Shown here piece after piece: positions 1 to 12,300 of a stretch of 64,000 bases of DNA. Position 1 is the stretch's first letter, and the number at the start of each line of letters is the position of its first letter. The translations under genes were made by a program, and so were the position numbers. Source of the DNA: Agelaius tricolor (taxonomy: Eukaryota; Chordata; Aves; Passeriformes; Icteridae); assembly GCA_023055355.1 (NCBI GenBank), contig JALJCS010000053.1:1126501-1190500 (forward strand), in the 5' to 3' direction. Under the pieces are notes generated by a model, which was not told where the DNA came from, ran no database searches, and was given only the letters and a program-made list of their open reading frames with translations.

Positions 1-315
1 CTCCAACAGACCTCTAAAGAAGACTTTATACTAACTCCCCACACAGCCTTTTTTTGAGTCAGCAATAATTTTTGTAAATCTCTCCTGTCTTGAACTCTCT
101 AAACCTTTTCCTTATATGAGCTCTTCAATCACAGGCAAGTGAATTTCAATAAAACCAACTTCCACCTGATGCTTCTCACCAGCAGGTTTTGTGCAAGGAA
201 GTAAAACACACAAGCAGACCAAGAGACTTACATCATGGTACAGAGAGAAGTGATGACAGAGAGGGAGAAAACAGGATATCTAGCCACACTCCTACAATAT
301 TGTCAGTTTTCTAAC

Positions 316-363
316 CTTTGGTTTTTCTTCAGGCTTCGGCAATATTGGTTTTCCATCTTTATC
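316..363 (-). CDS. CAST: CAST coding exon 16 (domain 2, after subdomain B)
   Basis: This exon encodes 16 residues (387-402), DKDGKPILPKPEEKPK, almost identical to the human segment DKDGKPLLPEPEEKPK. The acceptor is TTCTAG and the donor GTTAGA. The next exon, expected to hold domain 2 subdomain C, lies beyond the left edge. Confidence 0.96.
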
Positions 364-3300
364 CTAGAAGGAAATTAAGTATTATTTACATTTTTCTCTT
401 GTTACAAGAAGCGCCATACTCTGTAATCACCAGCAAAATAAAGTAAAGTAAATTACATATTCAAGAATTAATCAGTGACAGGAATTCCCCTAACTGGGGA
501 ATTTTTACATGGCCAGATATGTAGATCAAAAAAAGCAAATGGGATGTCAGCACATTAAAAAGAGACCAAAAAGTGTTCTGCTGTTGTTTTGGTTAACTTT
601 GAATCAATCTCCATCACTTTGGGTGACAATCCAAAAAACAAAACAAAAGAAAACAAAAAAAGTGCAAATTTCCCACCATTTTACATCAGTGTTTCAAGGT
701 TACATTGCAAAGTGATACCAAAGAGCACTCCTGCAAAAGGATGGATTTTACAAGGCTGAGATTTAATGTCAGAAACACAAAATGTCACTCTTGGAGAAGG
801 AATGGGTGGTTTTGCCATTTGACATTACTCACTCATCTCATGGATAAAATGAGATCTTTGCCCAGAGTGCCTGGAAAACACAGTGATACCCACAAAGGGA
901 GACGAGAAAATAAGAAGTACAGGAATCACCAAGGAGAAAGCCATTGATTAAATACTAGTTTAATTTGTTTTCCCCATGTTCTTTCCCTCTCTGTAATGAA
1001 AGAAAGTGTCAGGCAGAGTGCCCTGCCTGCAAAGCAATGGAGATATGAAAAACTTACCAACTCTGGTGTTAACCTGTACTCTGGAGGTATTGTATCATCA
1101 CGTTCTCCAGCCTTTTGTTCCTTTTTCTCTTTGGCTTTTGCCTTGAAAAGAAACAACATTAAAAAACTAAAACCACTGAAAGAAATTAAAATAAAAGCTC
1201 CCTTTACACAACTCCACTATCAGGATTCTCCTGCCTACTGTGTACAAAAGGACTGGCATCAGATGAAATTATTCTGTGTAGTAAGATACTAAAATCCCTC
1301 AATTTATTCCAATCAAATGTCTGTAGCAATATCATAATGGTTTAAGATTCAATGCCATATGTGAAAACAACTAAATTATTTTAAATCCTAAAAAACTCTG
1401 GACAGTATTCAGAGCTCTTTGTGGCAGGCACTTTTAGAATTTTTTTGTGTACAAAATTGTCAGGTTTTCTTGCACTTCAGCACTCTGATTACAGAACCCA
1501 TAATTCTGTGTCTTTTTCCATCACTGCCACCAAAACAGTTTTTAATTCTCTGGGCCTCATTAATGAAGAAATGCATCTGCTAAGTTATCTGAAGGCCCAG
1601 AGTGACTAAATCTGCAACACAAGAAGCTCTTTTTTAGTCAAAATTTGGCTCAGCAACAGAAGATTTTTTTACTATTTCCCCATTGCTTGCTTGGTCTGAG
1701 CTATAAGTGAAGACAGGAAAAAACCTTCTCTAACTATTGTTATAGACAGAGTTTGCAAAATTAAACCAAAAAGTTAAAGCTTAACATGCAAACACAGGGC
1801 AACTGTTTAAATTCTATCTGTTGTGGAAAAACAAAACTCCCAAAAGATAGTGAAGGCAAGACTCAAATTAGAAAGATAATGGAGTTGAAGGAAAAAGGAG
1901 CACACACACTGGAAGTCAAAAATCAAACAGCAAATATGTGCAAAATGAAAGCTTGCTATAAATTGTACAGAGTGCAGGGAAAAAAAAAACCTAAAACAGA
2001 GCTGTATCTACCCATGAATGTATGTATGTATATATGTATGTTTGCTTGTTTAAGCAAACAAATTACATGATCATAATTTTCCAGACCACCTTACTATGTT
2101 CAACTCCACCTGTATCCACTTGGCATTCTGAATGTCTTAGATTTTCTTAATCACTGAAGGCTCACACATTCCTTAGGCCTTTGACATCAAAGTCCCTTTC
2201 TTGTTATTTTGCATATTTGTCCAGTCTAAGAAACTCAGGATTCCACAGCCAGAGCCTGGAAGCCAGGGTAAAAAAGGAGTGAGGTGTTACCTCTGACACC
2301 TCTACAATAGGGGTAGGATCTTCTTCAGGTTCAGGTTCAGGGCCTCCAAGAGTATCAAGAAGAGCATCCATTGCATCATTGTTCATTTCCTGTATTTTGA
2401 GAAAATGTTTAAACTACTTTGTAATTTCTTTAAACTGGCACGGGTTTTTACCTCAAGTATTTTTATGTTGTATATGAAGAAAACAGGCAGCACTAGATTG
2501 GTCATTTTAGTTTGGCTTTACCCAATTCACTTAACACCAAATTACGTGACAGAATTAGCACAACTTTAGTCAGACACAAGGCTTTTCTTAAGGAAAGAAT
2601 GAAAAAGAAAAAGGAAATAAAAACCCCCCCCAAAAACCACAGTGTCACATGTTATCTAACACAATTCTCATATGCTTTGACTTGGCAAACTGAAAAAGTG
2701 CAAGGTCACACTTGCTCTGTTCAGAGGGAAAAAACAGAAGGTTCATAAACCATGAGAAAGTTACATCATATCCAAGTTTTAAACACAGATCACAGAGCTA
2801 AGAAAATTTTCCTACAAATATTTCTACTCTACTTCTTCTAGTGAGAAGAACCAAAGTTATTCCTCAGAATCCAGAAGGAAAATCATCTGATACACTAAAG
2901 TAAGATCTTTAAGGCACAATGGAATCTGGGCAATGGCTTTTCTTGTTATTCCTATATTTTCTATAACAAAGAGGATTTACAATTGCAAATGGGAATCTTC
3001 AAGATTTTACAAGAACAAAAACACATAAGAGCAGCATATGCCTGTAAATTTTAATTATAAGGTAACCAGTGAAAGAAGGATTATGCATACCTCTTTTGAT
3101 TTTGTTTTCTTCTCCTTAGGAGGAACTGAAGTCTTAACTGAACTTGCTGCTTGTGCTTCCACAATTTCTTCTTCTTTATTTGGTTTCTGCAAGTGAGATG
3201 AAATTATAGGCAAATTTGCAAATATAGAAAAGAAGCAGGAAATTTTACCTACTTTAATATGAAATATTATGATGGCAGTGTCAATTTTTCCACACAATAA

Positions 3301-6300
3301 ATGCATGCAGTGGCAAGGAAAGTGTCAGTACCTCTGTCAGATTTGTCTTCTTCTCCTGAGCAGAATCAGCACTGCAGGTGAAGTCAGATGACAGGGCCTC
3401 TGCAAGCTCATCATCCGTCATTGGCTTCTGAGCAAGGAATTGCAAACCAAGTTATGACCACAAGAAACTTCAAATATCATCATGGGCCAAGCTCAGTTTA
3501 CAGCCTGAGTGTGTCCCACAATTACTCACACAGTGACCTCACTGGCACAAGTTCCTGACACAACAGAAAATAAAGGTGCTCGCCTCCACTGGTTGATTCA
3601 TTCTCAGATAAGCTTTTATTTTTAGTATGTCAGACTTCCCAACCAGCAAAATTATGCTGGCTGACAGAAATCTCTGGCCAAGTGTAGAAATACAAGTAGT
3701 CTTTGCTGAAGTCATTAAGAGAGACTCCTCTTGCAGGAGTATCTCCCCTTTGTTATTTTAGGCCCAATATTTCTTTGTTATTTTATGCCCAATATTTCTG
3801 TAAACATTTATTTGACTCATTTCAGCTTCAGCATTGTGAAAATTCCTACAGCTTTATTAAAAACATCTGTGCCAAGCTCTATTTATTTTTATCAGTAGCT
3901 AGGTTATTTGGCATCCCACATCCCCCTGTCATTGCCTGAGACCTTTGGAGAACAGGCAACGTTTATATTTTCCTAGGAATTCAGTGATAACTGGGTTATT
4001 TTCACCTGGATTACTTTCACCTTCCAGTATATTAAAAAAAAAAGTCTTACTTCATCTTGCTCATTCGGTTTCGGTGGGACCACGTCTTTGCCATATCCTT
4101 TGCTCTAAAGTGAGAATTAATTTTGTAGTAAGTGGGAAGCAGAAATATCCAATATTACAGAAACACGTGAAGAATGTATTACTATTTAACTCACCTTCAA
4201 CAGTTTAACATACTCTGGAGGGAGACTACCTTCCCGTTTGCCCAATTCTTCCAAGTATCTTGAATATATATCTTCCTGTGAAAATAATTCCCACATTAAC
4301 GTTTGTGTACTGCTCTTTATCAGATATAAATTTTCTGATAGAGCCACCTACAGCGATACCACCAAAAAGAAAATGCAAACATTGACTGGGACACTATAGT
4401 GTCTTTCAGTACCTACTGTCATGCACATGCCTCCTCACCTGCTTCAACAGAGCTCATCATCCAGCAGAACATTCCCAGATTCCTAATTTAAGCTATTTCA
4501 GTGTCTCAGACCATAGGATGTATTGCTGAACCTAGACTGCTTTTTAAATATTTATGTATTCCAACATTTTTGCCATGTTTTACTGAGCCACTAAGCTTGT
4601 AATCTAATCCTTTTTATATGATTGTCCCATTCAGACTCAGAAAGTTATGCATTCTTCGACAAATTCCCTAAACTGTGTCATTTCTATATTTACAAAACCA
4701 ACATTAATACGTAACTGTGCACACTCAGTTTTAACCCTTCACAGATCCTGGATCAACACAGTAAAGAGCAACTACAGATGTAATTTAGGGATGAATCTTC
4801 TAAGAAATAAGAAGAAGTGTAAAATACCGTAATTTCTGGGCCAGTGTAAACAGGAGTAGTAGGCACATCTTCCTCAGGTCCACCAAGGGTATCTATTAGG
4901 CTATCAAGTGCTGACTCATCCATACCAGGCTAAAAAAATAAGCAAACCATTACAGAGGTTACAAAGGTACACAGGGGAAAAAAAAAAAAACTGAAGCATT
5001 TGGTGAATCTGTAGAATACTCCTAGAAACAAACCTAAAAGCTTTCTTTCAGCAGGATGTGTACTTGCCAAATTTTTCAGTGAGAATGGTTCTAAACTCAG
5101 TTCTCCAGTGTCATTAACAAGGTGTTTTATTTATTTATTTTATTTATATTTTTATTTGTGTATCAGTGGATACACATATATATTCAAATATAACTGAAAT
5201 AGGTAGTAACTGATTTTAAGCTTGTATAATTTTAAGGTAGCTTTTAAAGAAGTCCTATTTAACAAAACACAAATAACATACCAGTTGTTTTTCACTTCTT
5301 CCTGCAGATGGCTCTCCACCATCACACATAAACTGAGGATGTATCAGTACTTCAGCAGTTACCCACTCTTTTTATTTTTTCCCAAAATTGAAGTATTTCA
5401 GAGAGAAAAGCACCCTCTGAGACATTATTACAGGGGAACCCTTTGTCTGGGGCTATGTGTACTAACCTCAGTACTTGATTTGTCAGCAGCAGCAACCACA
5501 CTTGCACCAGCTGTGCCTGTCCCAGCAGCTGCACCGGCCACCGTGGACATCTCCTTGGACTTTTGCCGGAGAAGAAAAAGAGAAAAATTAAGAGAATAGC
5601 TTATAACAGTGTTAAAAGAGAGACAAAACAGAATAAAACATCCAATGCTGAGGCTGTGCACAGTCAGTGTTTCTGACTCAGGAACTGGCTGGTTCTAATG
5701 CACAGCACCCAGATGTTTGGGTAGAGTGAGCTACCACCATAAAACCTCTGTTTCCAATGAGATTCTGCTATGGGAAAGAAAGCTTCCTATTTTAAGCACT
5801 CTACCTCCTTCTTTTATTCTGCCAGTGAAAGAAATCTGCAGGGCAGGAAAGACTTTGAGGCCCCTTCCAAGTCTCTTTGGAAAGCTGTCATTTACTTCTG
5901 GTAGCTCTCAGTGCACCATTAAACCCCAGCAGCCAAAGGTGCTCAAGCAAGTGGGGTGAAAACTGCTGCAGGCAGGGAGGTGGAGGGGCAACACCAGCAC
6001 ACAAAATGCAGACTTCTGCATTATGGACACTGCCATTTACTGCTAAAAATATGGGTGTTTTAGCAGAGCTGCAGGAGCCCTTGTGTTACCCCAGCCTTGA
6101 CACGGGAAGTGTGCACACTAGAAGACCAAAACATCCACATCCTGATGCCACCACATGCTTTTCCTTCACATTTTCTCTTCATTTACCCTGTGGAAATGAC
6201 CCCTCCTCAGCTTTTTCCCCCAGCCTTCCTCACTTTAATTTTTTCCAGAGTCTTGCATTCAGGGCTGACCTGCTAAATTTGGAGCCAACATTGCAGTGAG

Positions 6301-9300
6301 GGGGCAAGGGAAGAGCCTGACAAAGAACCAGTGACAGCTGTGAAGCTACAAGGAGCTTAAAAAAAAAGCTGAGAGAAAAACAGAAGAGCCCCAAACACGC
6401 AGAAACAGGCCTAAAACTGTGATGTTCTTACTGTTATTTCCTTGGCCAAAAGCTTAAGCTCACTGTGATTTTTGGGGGCCCAAAAGTCTCACTTGACAAT
6501 ACTCAGCTAAACAATCCATAGTGATGTGGATTCCTAACACTCCCTCAATAAAATATTAAAAATTAACTTAAATAATAAAAACTGGTTGTGTTTCTACAAT
6601 ACCTTTGCTGTTTCTGTGGAGGTTGCTGCTGGAGGCTGGCCAGCCTGAGTTGTAATTACTTTTCCTGTGTTATTTGGTTTAGAAGCTGTTGACACAGTAG
6701 GTGTGGTTTGGTTTTTTCCCTGTGTAAGAGATAAACTATTATCACTGGATACGGAGGACTAGCTTTTTGTTTTTTCAAACTTTTTTTTTTTTTTAATGAA
6801 AGACAGAAGTAAAGTACCAGAAGAAACCCTTATTAAAAGTAAGATTAAAATGCCAGAAGAAATGCTCATTAAAAAATTCAAAGAGAGATAGAAATACAGA
6901 GATACAGACAGAGAGAGACAGAGAGGAAGGTCGAAATTATACCACTTACATCACTGGGTTCCTTTTGCTTCTCTTCAGACAGCTGTTTATTTTGAGAGTC
7001 TGCTGGCTGTCATAAAATAAAGTATTGAGATAATTTACCATTTCCACCACTCAGTGCTAAAGAACATGACCCATGCTAGTCCAAACAAGCACAAGACAGA
7101 TCTAACAAGATGGTTAAGAGGACACTTCTTGGGCTGTTCTGAAGTTTATGCACAGATATGTCACTGGTCATACACCAGTTTCATGTGACACAGAAATAGC
7201 CAAGAGTTAGGCCTCTTTTTTCAAAGTCAGTAAAAGACCAAAGTGCAGCAGTTCTGCAAAGGTGAAAGGTAGGTATTTACCTTGTCTGACTGGGTGTTTT
7301 TTTCAGTTCCCGCTTGGGTTGTCGGTGCAGACTGAAACATAAACATCATTTATGCAGAGATTAATATGCATGGTTATTTGCAGAGGATCAGATTATGTAA
7401 AGGAGAAGATCAGACAGGTTCACACTTGTCAGCACACATGCTGCCTAACTACTACACACTAATCTTGCAGTTCACAACATCCTAACATAGGCCACCAGTG
7501 ATTTAAGAGCACTCAGATGTGTGCAAACATCCACATCCACCAACACACTCATTCCTCAGACAGGGGAAGATGTTAAAATACAATAACCAGTTTGAAACCA
7601 AACCCAAATTGCCAATAGCAATTTCTGAAATAGCCTCAAATATTATTTAGATTCTATGGATTAAATGCATTATTTTTCACTAATTTATCAATAAAATAAT
7701 TATAATTGCAAAGTATGTAGTTATAAAAATACATGTAGTCTTGATGGAAAAGACATTAATTACTTAGATTCAACAGCACATACACAGGGTGAGGTATGTT
7801 CAGTTAATATCCTTATATTATACAGCCGAAATTTTGTATTTTTTCTTTCCTCTGTAACCTCCTCATGCTCTTATTTTACAACAGAGCTGGACAGCCTGGC
7901 TAGGATAATATTACACGACTGCACTTCCAGGGTTTACACCTGAAAACCTTCTGCAGCCATGCCACAGAACCAATTCCTGTGATTAATCCAGTCAAAGTAC
8001 AGCAAGCAATAAATTACAACAGTAAGAAGTGAAAAAGAAAAATTATGGAATTGTTATGTCTGCTGAGAAGGGAGAAACCCAGCATCCTCATCATATTTTT
8101 CTCCCTATTTTTTCTTGCTGCTTCAGCTGCACGATGAGCAAGACAGAAAGAGCCTTTCATCTGCCAAACATTCATTACTACTTAGAATCACCCAGCTTCC
8201 GCTTTCTGGCTGACCACACAGAGAAATTTGCTAAGTTTGTTTACATTTTGTTACGCAAGTATTCACACCCCCACACTGAACTGCAGACACTTGGCTGGGA
8301 AACCCTGAGCACACATTAAATGCAGATGCCTGGGCATAATCCTGGCAAAGGTCTTGAAGCTTTGAGGGACACACCTCCACACACAAAAGGGGAAACATTG
8401 ATGGAGAGGGAGAAGCAAAAATTCTCAAAGTGAGAAAAAGATATTAAAGGTAAATATTTCACTTAAGGTGACAGATTCCCACCTTCTCCCTAAATTCCCT
8501 GCTTTATATTTTGTCTCGATGCCTAAAGCCTGATTAAAGCACAGTAACTCCGGTTCAGTCATGCTTTATATGCTCCCATTTGTGTGTCCTTATTAATGAC
8601 AACTGCTAACTCAAAGACACACATCCATGTTTGTACCTGTACAAGAAATAATCCTGTAATGAAAAGATAATCCAAAATTTTCGTAGTTTATAAGATAAAT
8701 TAAGGTTGGGTGTGTTTCTGTAACATGTATAGCAAAGACTCAATCAGACACAAGGTGTCCTTCAGCAGCAAGATGCAAAAAATGTGACAGAAGTGCAGAG
8801 ATGAAGCACAAAAAATACAGAGTTTGACTCTTCTTGCTCTGTGACTACTGTTTGCTCAGGATTCTAAGCACCCTGATGTCAGAGTACAAATTCGGGTTTT
8901 CTTATCTCCCTTTCAGAAGAAAACTAAATGCACCTTATTTTTGCAGGACCATAAAATACATGTACTTGCACTTCTGCCCACACCCAACAACACCTGTACA
9001 GAACATCGAATACAAAATCTCAACTTGCCAAACCGGTTATGAACAACTGTGAGTCTTCTTTTGAATACTGTAAATATTATTTTACTGAATACTTTATGCA
9101 CGTTCTGTGTGAGGTATGCATCATTCACTATCCTTTTGTAATAAATTTTAAAATATGCAGAATTAACCATACTATAAATTTATGTTTGGTGAAGCTGAAG
9201 AATAAACAGACCCATATGGGCAAGGATTTGATTCAAGTCTTGCACACAAAAGCTGAGGCCACAATAAAACACATTATTATAAACACCTGCTCACACAAAG

Positions 9301-12300
9301 AGGCACATCAATTTAGATACACTTTTAGCAATCACAAAGTTCAAATATAATTTTTTAAAAAATCAGACTAAAAAACAGGTAATCAAACCAACAATTTTAG
9401 TATGAGACTATCCATTCAGAGGAATTGTTCAGCCATCCTTTAAACAGAGTCAGCTGTGAGCAGCCACAGACTGAAGCCATGGCATCAGCTGTTGGCGTGC
9501 ACTGAATTCCTGTGGAGAAAAAGATGTTTTTCTCTGCCTTCAACTGCCTACTTCCACCTGCACTGTGCCAGGATCCAGCAGGATGCATTTCAAACTGACT
9601 GAAATGGTCTGGAAATGAAAAACAACAATTTTTTCACTGGTTCCCTGGTTCACAGTGCAGTTGCACAAACGTGTGCGAAAGGAAGGCAGCTGAAGGGGAC
9701 GTGATGGTGACAGTGGCAGTGGCAGCACCCTGTTTGCTCCAACCCACTCTGCCAAATCCACAGAGTGCTGGCTCTACTCCCTGGTCCTCCAAAATGTCCA
9801 CCTAACCTCAGGCTTTGCCCACAGAACAAGAAATTCCACATTCCTTCCCCTGCCACAGTGAACTCAGGGCTTTCTCAGAGAGGGCACAATTCTGAGGGTT
9901 CACTGGAGGCAAAGGATACACACACAGAGAGAACTGAAGGTTAAGGAGGGATCCAGAGCATGTTTAAGAGCAGTGGCACACTGGAGAGACTTCAGGAAGG
10001 ACAAATGAGATGTGGTTATAGCAGGCAATTGGGAAAGATCTGTTAATTTGCAAGAAGTTTAGGACTAGAAAATTGAAGTGACTCAGCAACCTTACTTGTT
10101 TTGAAAGAAGTCTACTGTCAAAAATGCAAATGACTTGTTTAATCCAGCAGGAGAAAGACATTAATAATGCAACAGACATTAAGAGAAAACATTAATTATG
10201 TTACACATGCAAATGCAGGCCACTGTTTCAAAGGGATTTGTGTTTACCAGCCTTACAGTGCTGAAGCATGCCTCTGCTACTCTATTTTTGGCTCATTTAC
10301 CACATTCTTCTGAGAGTTGTTTTAAATTTCAAGTAGGGAAAGACCATAGCTGTCTGGGTTAGACCATATGGAGAACCACAGCAGTAATGAACATGACACA
10401 AATGAGTTTGCCCACAAACACAACAGGGAGGAGAAACCAGATGTTGGCAGATGCCTTCATTTGTGAGTAATGATGATGGTGCACAAATGGAAAATTTGTT
10501 TAATTGCCATTCAGCTCTGAGATGTACGTGTGCATGGAGGAAAAGGGTTTTAAAAGGCTGAGTGAAATGTAATGGCTAATGCAGAGATGGGGATGCAGGC
10601 CAGAATGAACAAGAGGAAAAGGTTATCACAAAGAAACTTCCCATTTGACAAATGAAAAAAAAAAATCATCACTGTGAAGGTAACCAGACCTCAGCTCTGA
10701 CTGTGCCAACACGCTGTAGATGCCCAAAAGGTGCCTGGCAGGGCCTCCAGCAGGGCCATTTACCTGCAGAGCTGTCTCTGCCTGCACCAGAGCACCCACA
10801 GGGACCTCTCCCACCCTCACCCCTCTATGCACCCCTTTTCTGGCATTTACACAAGGTTCAGGCAGCCCGAGCCTTTTCCACCACACAAGTCCCTGCTGGC
10901 CTGCTCTGGCATCCAGCTTTTGTTGGTTCTGCAGTTATGGCTGTGGAAAATGGAAGAGGTGGGGGGAGAAGCATTAATCATTTGTTTGAACAACACAGGT
11001 AACTCCTGTTAGGCAACGTGAGGACGATGACTCTCTCCTAACAAGCAAAGGACAGGACTGATGACACAGCCCTGACACTGAGGAAGCCCCAGTCACAAAA
11101 CAAGACAGAACAAGCGTGAAGGGCAAAGGCAGGGGAGCTGTCAGACAGAGAAACACAGGAGATTAACGAGAAGATGCAACTCTACGTACAGAGAAAGCTG
11201 AGGCTCATCCTGGCTTGGTTGAGTATGTGAAAAATCATCACCAGGTAAATGACCCAGCAGTTACACTGGGGGGAGCTATACACATGTCACAAAACTGACA
11301 GAGCTAAAATTTAACATTGCAATTAATTTTCTTTTTATTGCTGTTGTAAAAACCTCTGGTTGCTTTGAATAGCACTTTTTTTAGGTTTGAGGTTTTTTTG
11401 TGGTTTTTTTTGGTTTTTTTTTTTTTTTTGGCAGATGAAACTAAGCTATGATAAGAAATATGGGTAAAGTTACTCAGTATCAAAGTGTTAAAAGTTAAAT
11501 TTCATATGAAGCCATTCCATGGCATAAATTTAAGTTTGGTGGTGCTGAAGAATAAATAGACCCACATGTTAAAAATTAAATGCCATGGCTTTACACATGT
11601 GCCATGCAAGCATGATTCCCTCCTGAAATTCTTACCCTAGTTTCAGATGGCTTCATAATTTGTGGTTTTGATGCATCCACAGAAGGAGACTGCTTCTAAG
11701 AGGAAAATAAAAAAAAACAAACTTTACTTTTGTAATAAATACTTGTAGCAAGCAAGCATAAAGACTCTGAATTCACTTGTTATCTGGATGAAAATTAAGA
11801 ACAAATTATTTCTGAAAATGAGAGTTATTATTTGAGATGTTTTGCCTGACCTGTATTTCTACAATACATCCATGTAGAACTTTGCTGATGCCCACAGACC
11901 TTCTTTAAACATTATATTTTCTCCTCTGACATGCACTGACAGCAAATTTTCTAGCAAGTACCAAGACAAACTCAAATCCTGCTCTCACACTGAAGCACAT
12001 CTACTTACTTTGCAGGATTCATCCACACTTCCTTTTAAATTTTTTTAAACAAAAGTTGTGCCTTTGGATTTACTGTTTTCTTACAGAAAACATTTAATAC
12101 ATTTAAAGTATCAAACTCAGATATGTCAAGACAAAAAGGAGTAGTCAATATGTGAGCAGCACACATCCCCCTCAGTGTTCCTATATATCACCTGACCTTT
12201 TTGGAACCCCACAGAGGATATGGTCTGTTCTCCTGCCTTCAGGGATGCCAATCCAAAACCACCATGGTGTGTTGCTGTTGTGGCTGTATCAAACTTCAAA

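Larger units (their letters stand above)
7332..11635 (-). other. CAST: CAST intron 4
   Basis: This is mostly unique AT-rich DNA with the short dispersed repeat pair and a T-rich run at 11388-11430. Additional L-domain exons cannot be excluded. Confidence 0.7.
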
